A stretch of 64,000 bases of DNA from positions 496,001 through 560,000 of the forward strand of contig JAOVFP010000013.1 in the NCBI GenBank assembly GCA_025738555.1, in the 5' to 3' direction. Positions within the stretch are counted from its first letter, which is position 1. The number at the start of each line of letters is the position of its first letter. Below are positions 36,755 through 47,118 of the stretch, in pieces. Position numbers and translations under genes: made by a program. Below the pieces are notes generated by a model. It saw only the letters and a list, made by a program, of their open reading frames with translations, had not been told where the DNA came from and did not search any database. Source of the stretch: Cyathus striatus (taxonomy: Eukaryota; Basidiomycota; Agaricomycetes; Agaricales; Nidulariaceae).

Positions 36755-36981
36755 GTTACACTTTCAACAAGTATAACTTGAAGTTTTTTTTATCAATACT
36801 TCAACAGTATAGATTTTTCATAGACTCTGTTATCTATTCTTTTCTTTGTAATGAAGTTATACTTTCAACAAGTATAGCTTCAGTTGTAAACTGTACTTTC
36901 AACAGTATAGATTCCTTTTATGTTGATTTCTTCATACTTTCAACAAGTATGTAGATTGTACTTTATACTTCAACAGTACAG
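36755..36981. repeat. six hairpin repeats TATACTT-TCAAC-AAGTATA between the two module genes
   Basis: Copies lie near 36755, 36794, 36853, 36886, 36933 and 36963. The best copy extends to GAAG.TATACTT and AAGTATA.CTTC arms; others are shorter. They fill the 400-bp gap between gene 1 and gene 2 of module 1. They could be transposase-binding sites, an RNA structure in the 3' UTR, or a simple repeat. The corresponding gap in module 2 has no such array. Confidence 0.75.
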
Positions 36982-37125
36982 ATCATTTGTATTATTTTTG
37001 TTGTTTAATGATGTACAATGCATAACATTTGTCATCTTGCTGTTTTACTTGTATTTTTGAGTTGATTATCATATGCTGACAATATTTTTTACAGTATTTG
37101 GCAGTATATCTGTTGGACTGTAATA

Positions 37126-39532
37126 TTGTATGGATTTATAACATGCCTCCCCAAAGCATATGCTTCCTCTCCAGTTCAAGATCCATTTCCAAACATTAAA
37201 TTCAATGACTTTTCCAGATTTATTACATTAAACTTCAGTGCTGAAGTAACACTAGCAACAGTGCTTACAGTATTATTCACCTTGACAAATAATACAGATT
37301 TAATAAATCTTCATTCAAGACAACAAGTTGTTCTTGTACCAGGAGAGAATAGACAAATTGTTACTGGTTGGATTACTGCACTTGCACAAATACTCCAAAA
37401 GCATATAAATGATGATATTAATCATTTATTCAATGAAGATGAAATATCCATTGCCAATATAGAAACTGATGCAGTATACTTTAATATGCTAGGAGAAAAA
37501 CTGAATATGTTTGCCAAGTTTCTCTGTCTGGATCCACTTAAAAATGGGGATAGTCTTAATCCAATTTCAACTACTAATATTGAGCCTGTATTTGCTATTT
37601 GTCCAGCACGTGTACAATGTTCAGCAGGAGACTGTAACAATGCAGCACTTCATCAAGATACTCGTGAAAGAGACTATCCATGTGTAACACTTATAAAGGG
37701 AATGCATGCATATAAAAATGCATATATCTTGAAGGGAAAATGTAATAATTGCAAATCATTTTATTATGCTGACTCCAAGCATGCAAAAATTCAAGACCAT
37801 AGAGTTAAAAGTTTGGTAAATGCAGCAAAATTTATGAAAATTGGCCAGAAAGTTTGGGCTGACAGATCTTTCACAAATTCAGTTGTGCAGGCAATATACC
37901 ACTTTCATGCATCTAGCTCTGCCTTTACTACATTTTGGAATGAATGCTTTATAAGTTCAACAGAAATATCATTCAAGCTCTCTCGCAATCAAACATGGCA
38001 AGCATTTGTGTATGAGACTATCCGACAAGTGGCAAGTTCAGAGAACACTACTTTAACTGTAAATTCTGAGCAATCTGCTATTAACAAAATAACAACATGT
38101 GCATTTGAATCACTTGGTCAAGATGGAATAATTCAGTCTGCTGATGGTCATTCATGCAGTGAATGTACACATGAATATAAAGCTACTGCTGATGTATTAA
38201 CTGAAGATGATCCAGCAGCTATAATTGGAATTGATGAAAATCATGCTGTTCCAAATCTAATGGGAGAAGATGCAGATTTAGCTAGACAGGATGCTATTGA
38301 AGCTAGACAGAATGCACGCAATGCCCATCAAGTACAATATGAATTAGAGCATGATATGAATATTGATAGTGATTCTAATAATAATTCAAGTGAACTTGCT
38401 TCTCCTAGTTTAAGATCTGAATCAACTTCCAATGAATCTGAGAACATAGCCATTACAAATATGATTGTTATAGATGGAATTGTTATGGGACCCAGACACT
38501 GTGCATTTGAAGACTGTGATCAAAAATTAGAAAATGAAAGGAATGGGGTATTTTGCACAGAACATAAAATATTACGTGGGCATTTATGCCACATTGCAGA
38601 CTGTGATAATTTTAAAGAACCCAACACTAAGACTTGTATTGAGCATGACAATAGATGGCGCAGTCATTTAATTAGATTTGGGCATCAATCTTTATTAGGT
38701 ATTAGGAGAATTCTTCATAGAACTGACAATGAAAGATTGGATTGGCTTCCCCCAGTTAATCGTCAAGTAGCTCCAGCTCATGACAATCCTCCTGCAGCTA
38801 ATATACATCACAACAAACGAGAAAACTATTTTGTGGCACCAAGATATTATTGTGTAGAAACTATTTGTGCTCCATGTGGTGTTGTTAAAGCATGGGCTAA
38901 ATTTACCAAGTCTGAAGGTCCAATTCAAATTTTGTATTTTCTTAATAAAGTATATCCTACTGAGGAATCCAGACCAAGTTATATTTGCATTGATAAAGCC
39001 TGTGTAGTTCTACAAGCAGCTATTTTAAATGGAGTATGGGAAATATGGAGTCATACATCAAGATTAATTGTAGACTCTTACCACTATATCAATCATCGCA
39101 CAACCAATTACATTTGCAGGAAATGGTGTAACCCTGCACCTTTAAATGGTTCTGCACCAAATCTAGTAGTAGTAGAATATGATATAAATGGTAGACCCCA
39201 TTATAAGAGAGCATTTAATACACAAGTAAGTTCTTTTATTGCAGATTTATATTAACAATTAATAGTTTTAATAGGCATGTGAATAACTCAATGCTTGGCT
39301 AGGAGGATATCAAAGTATTCTTAATAGAATGACTGTGGCAAATTTTAACTGGACCATTCATGCTCTACTATTTATTCATACTCAGAAAGTTATTCAACAT
39401 CAGCTTAATAGAGCTTTTAATAATGATAATGAGGAGGAGGAGGAGGAGCAAGCTGGTGATGAGTATGATAGAGAAGAAGAGGAAGTATGCTTACTGATTG
39501 AGGCTCTCATTGATTTCTCAACTTTATATTGA
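37126..39532 (+). CDS. module 1, gene 2: CxC5-CxC6 protein with KDZ-like C-terminal core
   Basis: A 709-codon exon is followed, after a 49-bp intron (39226-39274), by an 86-codon exon. Order: helical N-terminus (1-150); CxC5 cysteine cluster (about 155-350: ICPARVQCSAGDC, GKCNNCKSF, HSCSECTHEYK); acidic linker; CxC6 cluster (about 458-511: CAFEDCDQKL, GVFCTEHK, LCHIADCDNF, TCIEHDNRW); and a C-terminal domain from about 574 with CVETICAPCG, CIDKAC, IVDSYHYINH and, in exon 2, ACE-stop-LNAWLGG. CxC families are known from basidiomycete KDZ transposons. The TAA at 39284-39286 replaces a Gln codon that the module 2 copy keeps (CAG), so the last ~82 residues may be lost. The true start is uncertain; no good ATG lies near 37126. 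Confidence 0.85.
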
Positions 39533-39590
39533 TGTACTAATAACACTGTTTCCATTAGATATGTTAAGGCTACTAATCATATTCTTGAAG

Positions 39591-39632
39591 TAGTGAGCTG
39601 TTCCACTGGCCAGCCTAATTTCTTTATATTAT
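39591..39632 (+). repeat. 40-bp dispersed motif, copy 2
   Basis: The sequence gtagtgagctgttccactgg with its continuation ccagcctaatttctttatat is related to 2300-2340 (same strand) and 44066-44106 (opposite strand). It lies 60 bp after module 1 gene 2 and could mark an element end. Confidence 0.5.
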
Positions 39633-39813
39633 AATATTTATAAGTAGCACCTAAAATAAGGAAATAATCATTGTAAAGTAGTTAGAAGGACAATAAGCAT
39701 ATCAGTTCACAAAAATTTAACAAAAGTCTATATAACTATGTTACATAATATTTCAGGCATAACATGATGAATTACACTTTTTTCACAACTAGTATTATTA
39801 CCTACTAAGTCAT

Positions 39814-41490
39814 TTAAATATTTATCATAATATATGTTTTTGATAAATTAGAAATGGGAAGCTCAAGGTGTTCAGAGATAGTAGGACACCCAGTTTTGCA
39901 TTCAGTCCAATCTGTTCCACAAACAAAGTTTGTTGAATTAACTTTGCACATGACATCACTTGACATAATTTGCACAGTTTGTGAGCCACACAACCATTTC
40001 TGATCATAGGAAGGTACCCAAAATATTACATTATTATTGATATCTCTTGCCCATCCATTTTTATCACAAGCAATAAAAACTTTTGGACTTCTGAATATAT
40101 CAAATTCATTTAGACAAGTTGTCTGTAAATTCCACACTCTGACAGTTTCATCACCTGACCCAGACACCACTTGCATCCCATCTGGAGAGAAAGCTACTGA
40201 TGACACCCAACCTCTGTGGCCTTCAAATGGTCCAGCAGTGGTTTGTCCACTTGCCACATTCCACAATCTGACTGTTTCATCATATGAGCCAGACACCACA
40301 TGTGTTCCATCTGGAGAGAATGCTACTGATGTCACTGAAGCACTGTGGCCTTCAAATGGTCCAGCAACAGTTTCTCCACTTGCCACATTCCACACTCTGA
40401 CTGTTTCATCATATGAGCCAGACACCACTTGTGTTCCATCTGGAGAGAATGCTACTGATGCCACCCAATCACTGTGGCCTTCAAATGGTCCAGCAATGGT
40501 TTCTCCACTTGCCACATTCCACACTCTGACTGTTTCATCATATGAGCCAGAAACTATTTGTGTTCCATCTGGAGAGAATGCCACTGATGATACATACCTA
40601 CTGTGTCCTTCAAATAGTCCAGCAATAGTTTCTCCACTTGCCACATTCCACACTCTGACTGTTTTATTATATAACCCAGACACTACATGTGTTCCATCTG
40701 GAGAGAATCACACTGATGTCATAAAAACACCATGGCCTTCAATTGGTTCACCAATGGTTTTTTCTCCACTTGCTACATTCCACACTCTGACTATTCCATC
40801 ACCTGACCCAGATACCACTTGTGTTCCATCTGGAGAGAATGTCACTGATGTCACTGAATGACTGTCACTTTCAAATTGTTCAGCAATAGTTTCTCCACTT
40901 GCCACATTCCATACTCTAACTGTTCCATCACCTGATCCAGACACCACTTGTGTTCCATCTGGAGAGAATGCTACTGATGTCACTGAAGCACTGTGGCCTT
41001 CAAATGGTCCAGCAATGGTTTCTCCACTTGTTATATTCCACACTCTGACTGTTCCATCACCTGACCCAGACACCACTTGTGTTCCATTTGGAGAGAATGC
41101 TACTGATGCCACCCAATCTCTGTGGCCTTCAAATAGTCCAGCAATGGTTTCTCCACTTGCCACATTCCACACTCAAACTGTTTTATCATCTGACCCAGAC
41201 ACCACTTGTGTTCCATCTGGAGAGAATGCCACTGATCTCACCTGATCACTGTGGCCTTCAAATGGTCCAGTATACAATGCTGCCTTCCACAATATATCTC
41301 TTCCCTTTTCAATTTTAAGTATATTTTTGAAGAAAGGTGAATAGTGCTTTATGACTAATGAGTTCTCAGGTCCAAATGCCAACACTGAAATATATATGTG
41401 TGTTATGCTTCTTCTTATAGGAAAGTAAAAATTATACATCAATTTCAGAGCATCATCAATAAATTCACAAACTCTTGGGTTTTCCTGCTA
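39814..41490 (-). pseudogene. C-terminal WD40 half of a NACHT/WD40 STAND protein
   Basis: A single minus-strand frame encodes a lead-in (FPIRRSITHIY, LAFGPENSL) typical of the segment between NACHT and WD40 parts. Nine WD40 repeats follow, of the very uniform type GHSDWVASVAFSPDGTQVVS plus VRVWNVASGETIAG, with a C-terminal cap (NGWARDINNNVIFWVP) after them. WD40 repeats form a beta-propeller for ligand recognition. Stops lie at 41173-41175 and 40708-40710. The NACHT part is absent upstream; a hairpin and a 55-bp satellite begin there. Open frames on the plus strand are shadows of the repeats. Confidence 0.85.
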
Positions 41491-41517
41491 AAATGCATAA
41501 GTGTCAGCCAATATTTT

Positions 41518-41572
41518 CAAAAAAAGCCTAGGATAATTGATTGCCTCAATCATGCAAGCCAGGCTTTTTTTG
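41518..41572. repeat. hairpin with arms CAAAAAAAGCCTag / caGGCTTTTTTTG
   Basis: The arms are separated by about 28 bp. The hairpin sits directly upstream (minus-strand sense) of the WD40 fragment and beside the 55-bp tandem repeat. Confidence 0.55.
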
Positions 41573-41605
41573 AGTGCCTATCTTTGTATGGGTATTAGTC
41601 TTTTA

Positions 41606-41850
41606 GTGATCAAAAACAATCATTGGTTTATTCTAATTGAATATTACTACTAAACTATTGGTGATCATGGGCAATCATTGGTTCATTCTAATTGAATATT
41701 ACTATTAATCTATTGGTGATCATAAACAATCATTGGTTCATTCTAGTTGAATATTACTATTAATTTATAGATGATCATACACAATCATTGGCACAATCCA
41801 ATTGAAAAGTACTACTAATCTATTAGTGATCATAAACAATCATAAAGAAT
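41606..41850. repeat. 55-bp tandem repeat, 4.5 copies
   Basis: Units begin gtgatcataaacaatcattg and end attactattaatctatt. Starts near 41606, 41661, 41716, 41771 and 41826 give an exact 55-bp period. Confidence 0.9.
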
Positions 41851-42490
41851 ACTAATTGGATATTGCATCAGTTGGTCACGCTGTTTGAGCATGTCACATG
41901 TGTCACAGGTTCACGCGCATCACACTACTTTCTTGTTCATTGGTATTCATATTACACAAATCGCTCAGCTCTTCACAGGTGGCTACACATGGTGCCCAAG
42001 TGTGCCCTCATATTCTCGTTCTTTGATTTATGAACAAGAACACTATATGTACACAGTGCATACAATTGCAATAACAATTATGCCTTAGTCAATGCCTATG
42101 ACCATAAACCCCTGGTCTCAGGGACTAAGAGAATGTCTCATGCCTCGCAACTGAATTACAACTCTTTGAGAGACACTTTCATCCATACATGTGAGCTATT
42201 GCTTATCACAAAGCAACTGATACACACCTTCTCCAACTACAATATCTCTGTAAAAATCAAGTTAGACTTATGCTCCAGCTGGTAAACAACAGGAGGACAA
42301 AATGAAACTATGACCCGTAAACTGTATACATCTGTCCTGTAACTGTAAAATGGCCTGTACCATCCTGTTGAGCTCAAAAAAATATTCAATACAGTACAGT
42401 TTACAGGCAAACTGTAACCATCACATGTCCGTAAGTATATGGCCATATACCATATACAGTACAGTGTACAGCCCTAATCTATACATAATA
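41851..42490. other. intergenic DNA with small inverted repeats
   Basis: It contains cccctggtctcaggg-type and acagtttacag/caaactgta-type short inverted repeats but no supported gene. Confidence 0.4.
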
Positions 42491-43589
42491 ATATGTATAG
42501 TTAAGGCTGTAAAGCTACTAAAAGGGCAAAGAAGGTTACTAGGGAGTAATAGCTACGAAACTATGTAAAGGTCGTCGCTTACTCTTGCTAACAATCAAGC
42601 AGGGGCGAGTCCGGGGGAATATCTTCAGAATACACAAGGTAATTCCGGGCAAGGGAGGGATGAACACACTATAATATTCACTTGTAATCTATAACGCTTG
42701 TAATCACTAATAATAAACTAAGCTTCTTTGAGGTCCTGGGAGGGCTTAGATCACACTGGGTTTTACACTCGGAAATTGAATAGATTGTCACGATTACGCT
42801 AAATAGCACTGATAGCGGAAGGAATCGATACAGGATTGCTTGGTTCTACATGAGCAGGTTTGCGAGTCTTATATACTACTGGAAAAGCGGAGTTCTTAGG
42901 TACTGTAAAGGTACTGTACAGGTATAGCAGATGTCTAGATAAGGTAATTAACTACGACGCTGGGCGGAGGGATGTGCACGAAGGTCTGGATAGGAGAGCG
43001 TTGGCCTTAGCTCTGCGAAAGGGGCGGGCACGCGTGATAAATAGAGACGCGCTTATTGGCTGATGCACATGTTTAGATGCCTCGTCGCGTCGCGGGCCTA
43101 AAGATAGAACCATCGGCAACCACGGCTTCGGGTATATGGTCCGTTCGCTTTGATCGGTAGATCAGGGTGAGATCTCATTCGCAAGATGCCGAGGACCGAT
43201 CTGGGTTGAGTCCAGAGTAGCGGCAATGGCTGTTGGCACTTGATGGGCGCCTTGACGCTGTCGGCTTCTTTGGGTAAGTTGCGCTGCCGGAACCATCCCG
43301 TGACCTGGATGTGTCACGTTACCACGCGCTTATGGTGGATCAAGTGCCGTTGGGGTTCTATATACACGCTTTCCTGCTAATCCCTTACTATAATCACTAT
43401 TGCTTTTAGATCTGTTTACTATGTCCTTAGTGGTGGTGACTATAAATAGCACGATCGTTGGCAGTTCGGACCTCACTCCAACGCTTAGATAATCCAATTG
43501 TGATCGCAAGTGAGTGATTTATATTATGTAGATATCGCAAAAATACGCTTATATACGTTGTACGTCCGTCAGGCGTATCACTACAAATA
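42491..43589. mobile_element. diverged relative of the LTR-like element at 2.83-5.28 kb
   Basis: The left end (cttactcttgctaacaatca...attccgggcaaggg), the middle (tatatactactggaaa...tactgtaaaggtactgta) and the right end (ggcagttcggacctcactcc...cgtccgtcaggcgtatca) align with the 2.45-kb element. About 1.3 kb of its repeat-rich middle is absent here. The part 43.00-43.40 kb is GC- and CpG-rich. I could not find a convincing target duplication. No coding capacity. Confidence 0.6.
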
Positions 43590-44065
43590 AAAAGGTTTCT
43601 AAAGTATAAACACTAAACTACTAAGTATATCATGTCAATGAAATGTACAGAAGTTGTATGAAAGGCAACATTGTGACATTATATGATGTCATATATTGAT
43701 GTGTTACATGATGTGATTGATTGCATCTGTTTGGAATCTGTTTGTTCCCACTGTAGTTTGTCAGCAAATGTATAGGTTAATCATTTATTTTTGAGCCAAT
43801 CACTATTACTGAAGTGCCTAATATGTGAATTCTAGTAAGGAGATGGATAAAGGGAGAGAATGGCGCTTTTTTGGAGATTTTTTATAATTATTTTATGGTG
43901 GCCAAAAAAAATCAAAATCCATTTTTTGGAAGAATGGCTTGATGAAATTGGCTGAAACTTATATTGGTCAAAAGCTCTTTCAAAGATATTTCATTCCAAA
44001 GGCATTCTGAGGCCAGAAAAAATCACTCATTTTTTTTGGTGGTTCTAAGTGTCCCCAACTGTAGT

Positions 44066-44106
44066 ATAAAGAAATAGGGCCGGCAAGCGGCAGGGCCCAC
44101 TACCAC
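44066..44106 (-). repeat. 40-bp dispersed motif, copy 3 (inverted)
   Basis: On the minus strand it reads ggtagtgggccctgccgctt followed by gccggccctatttctttata, nearly the same as 2300-2340. It lies inverted relative to the copy at 39.59 kb. Confidence 0.7.
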
Positions 44107-44139
44107 CTTATTTAACTGATATTTATTTACCGCAAACAG

Positions 44140-44700
44140 GTGCTATCTTCCAAGGTCTTCAAGAGACAGTCAAGACTGCAATTAGGGATTTGCCAGCAGG
44201 ACGGTCTCATGGCTGCATACCTCAAGCTCACTGGTTGTCGTGAGTGGTTTGATGAATCACCACTACTTATATACATGGGCTGCATGAGATGTTAAGATAG
44301 GCCTCATAACTTATTATTAATCTGCAGGAATCGGACCCATTACTATTGTCTTCAATGCAGTACTGGACCCACGTATGTCATACGAAGGACTAAAAGTCCA
44401 ATTTTCACGCTGAAGCCGCCATGTTAACATATCTTAAGAATAAGAAAATGAAGCCTGACAATTACTTTTTCAAGAGAAATATGTTACTAGGTGCCCTAAT
44501 CATAGCTCTAATTTTATCACCCCTTCGACATCCATATCCACACCTGTCACCGGAACCACAAGTAACAGCAGCTTTACATCGAGGTATTCTCGCAAGCCAC
44601 ATGTAGCTGTAGGCGATCTTGGTGACTATTTCGAGCATTAATGCGATCCTGATTCCTCTCGAATGCACTGCATCCTCTCAGTGCCAAGTTACAAACATGC
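44140..44700 (+). pseudogene. hAT-family transposase, C-terminal fragment
   Basis: After a short segment (GLMAAYLKLTG) and a likely intron, the frame reads ITIVFNAVLDPRMSYEGLK, then shifts to AAMLTYLKNKKMKPDNYFF and again to SSFTSRY...GDLGDYFEH. This order (LDPR-KYEGL, a Leu-rich helix with YF..Y, then ELxxYF before the dimerisation part) is that of the hAT C-terminal region. Several stops and frameshifts are present. Confidence 0.6.
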
Positions 44701-44999
44701 TGTCAAGCCATCTATGAAGCAGCCGAGTTTTTTGTTTTGTGAATAAGTTGTAATGCGCACCAAGTTATTATGACGCGTAAGTATTCAACCATTCACAAAT
44801 TTCCTTGTGCTAAGATCAAATGGAAGTTTCACTGGTCTAGATCCGACTCCTATCCAGCGTTCTCCTTCATACCAGTATAGCCAACGTAGGGGTCTAGTGA
44901 AACACTGACGATGCCCTCGCGTAGCATTCTAACTGCAGAGCACTGATCAGCAGAGGCCTGATGTCGCAGTGGTGTGAGAGTAACCAAGTCCAGGGAAAG

Positions 45000-45399
45000 G
45001 GGAACACTTACCGCATATTACGATTGTGGGCTCGCAGTTGCTCGCCAAAGCCCCTCTCATTCCTCTCCTTCCCCTCTCCGGATCAATCTTCGAGTACCTC
45101 AACGACCCTAACGCACCAAATAAGACAAGTAGCAGACGATATGCAGACACAAAGCTCATTGTTATGCTTCTCTTTTGACACATATCCAGCCTTGTAAATG
45201 CGGAACACGTGGTGATCAATGCTCTATGCCCAGGTGTGGTAAAGGGGACAAATCTAGCTCGTCGTGTTCCATACCTCCTTAAGCCTTCCATAATCTTGTA
45301 TCAGATGGTAGCGATGAGTCAGCAGGATATAGGAGAAGTGTTGTGGGAGGTTCCATTTACTATTAGTGATAAGGCAGGGAAGGAGGGAGTTGTTAGTTA
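45000..45399 (+). pseudogene. short-chain dehydrogenase/reductase (SDR) fragment
   Basis: One frame reads GEHLPHITIVGSQLLAK, then SIFEYLNDPNAPNKTSSRRY with ADTK. After a TGA (45176-45178, likely CGA) it continues HVVINALCPGVVKGTNLARR and a short tail. IVGS, the catalytic Y-x-x-x-K (YADTK) and N-x-x-x-PG are SDR hallmarks in correct order. The N-terminal Rossmann nucleotide-binding part (TGxxxGxG) is not found, although decayed traces may lie at 44.8-45.0 kb. The product would be an NAD(P)-dependent oxidoreductase of unknown substrate. Confidence 0.65.
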
Positions 45400-46345
45400 G
45401 GTCACAGGCAATAGAGTGAGTCAACGGTGTTTTTGATGGTAATGGCTGATTGTGGCGATGGAAGATTACCCTCGTTCATAGGAGCTGGCCAGTGGCTGGT
45501 GTCAATCCTCTTGAGTTAGTGTAAGGGAGATGGCTAGGAGGTGGGGGGAATCTCATTACAATAGCCAGGGAAGATCTAAGTGAATTGTGGGTAATTAGCA
45601 TACATGGATTCGGTAACAGACATACTTTCTCAGAGAAGTGTAACTTATCCCAGCGTACCACTATCCACCCTAATGCAGTGGCCCGCATGCGCCTGTTGCA
45701 ATTGGGAAGTGTGTGGAAGTTGCGGTGGTAGTGCCAAAATGGCCACTATGTCGATCCTCCACCGGGGATAAATTGTAAAAAAGAGGAAGGAGGAACTGAT
45801 GTGGGGTGGGGGCTAGGCAGGTGAAAGGGCGGAGGTGGGAAGATGAGATGGATACAATGCACAGATGGAACACATTGAAGCTTTGAAGGGGAGTTTGGGC
45901 ATTGGATGAGGTAGGGTCTGTGCAACTCATTGGGTCGGCCAGCTGAACAGGATCTTGTCTGGCTAATGTCCCCAGAGGTACAGCTAATACCTGTGGAATG
46001 CCCTGGATGTCAATGAGCATGATTATCATAAAGCTGCTAGCGAGCAGAATAGATTGAATAGAGGCAATACACATTGCGCAATATGGTGGATTACAGACCG
46101 GGGGCATAAAGCATCGATTGGCTACATTATCATATCACAATGGCAACCAGGGGTTCAGTACGTGGCGAAGAACGACAGATGTTGACACTCACTATCTGAA
46201 TACAAAAAACAGCATGGAGAGGATCTGAGACGACTGAAATTCGTCAGTGGTCACAGGATTGTCACAGGGCCCCAGCCAATCAGGTTGAGATCCCGTTCAT
46301 GAACCTGTAAATCGCCTTATAGGGAAATCAGATGTCCCTATAACC
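45400..46345. other. region without supported gene
   Basis: A minus-strand frame at 45670-46107 (145 codons) begins with a hydrophobic stretch (ILLASSFMIIMLIDI) but shows no family signature and becomes Ser/Pro-rich. It may be a decayed gene. Nothing else was seen. Confidence 0.35.
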
Positions 46346-46349
46346 CAAC

Positions 46350-46660
46350 TACCTTAAAAGGTAGTGGGAATATTATGCTCAGTAATTTACACTCCCCCAA
46401 GAGGTCTGTATGAATCTGTACAGAATCTGCATGAAATCCGAAAATTCCATATGGATCTGTGCAGATTCCATGCAGATCCATACAGACCCATACAGACCTG
46501 TATAGATACCATACAGAATTTATATAGTGGCTATTATTATTATTAGAGGTGATTATTCTATACAGATTTCATACATATTCTGCATGGATTCTGTGTGGAT
46601 TTATGCAGAATCTGTAAGATCTATTTAATACCTTAATTTTCCTGTTTCAAATCACAATGA
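46350..46660 (-). repeat. fold-back repeat family, CpG-depleted copy
   Basis: This is the reverse complement of the copy at 62.38-62.63 kb, including the end 'agtaatttacactccccc' and the block ending 'ttaataccttaattttcc'. It is built from many short palindromes such as tctgtacaga, atggatctgtgcagattcca and cagatccatacag. Positions that are CpG in the 62.5-kb copy are mostly TpG or CpA here. Confidence 0.8.
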
Positions 46661-47117
46661 ATACTATTAAAACTGTTAATTCATAATCTCATCTCATCCC
46701 TACCACCATCTTGTCTCCATTGTTGCCTTATCACAGGTGTCAAGTGTAACCCTACATGAAAAGTGTGACACTACATGAAATCTGTGATACACTCAATATA
46801 TAGTATCATCTTGGCATGGAGGCAGGATAGCCTGCATATTCATTATTTTGTTCCCTATGCTTGCCCAGCAGTGGATGGATGGATCACAAGCAATGGTGTA
46901 TTACAACTTATGTAGAATAATAGTACACAGTGGAGACAGTAGACTATTCAGCTATGTAAACATTGAACAATAGAAAAAGTGATTGTCCTGTAGTTTCCAC
47001 TTATGAATGATCATCAAACTGGTTAGAATATGAAGGGAGGAGTATGTCATTATGACAAGAACTACACATCCCAACTCCAGTCTATCATAACTAGCTCCCG
47101 AGTTGTGGCTATCATCG
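46661..47117. other. intergenic, nothing recognised
   Basis: AT-rich with short direct repeats of 'tgacactacatgaaa' type near 46755. No gene. Confidence 0.4.
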
Positions 47118-47118
47118 T

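Noticed and set aside
40037..41245. Plus-strand frames of 274 and 76 codons with repeated Pro/Ser/Thr motifs
   Set aside because: Antisense shadows of the WD40 repeats encoded on the minus strand.
27017..41442. NACHT (27 kb) and WD40 (40 kb) pieces as one gene
   Set aside because: They are on opposite strands, 10 kb apart, with module 1 between them.
45670..46107. Minus-strand 145-codon frame with a hydrophobic N-terminus
   Set aside because: No family signature, no splice or paralogue support; kept only as a note in the regional entry.
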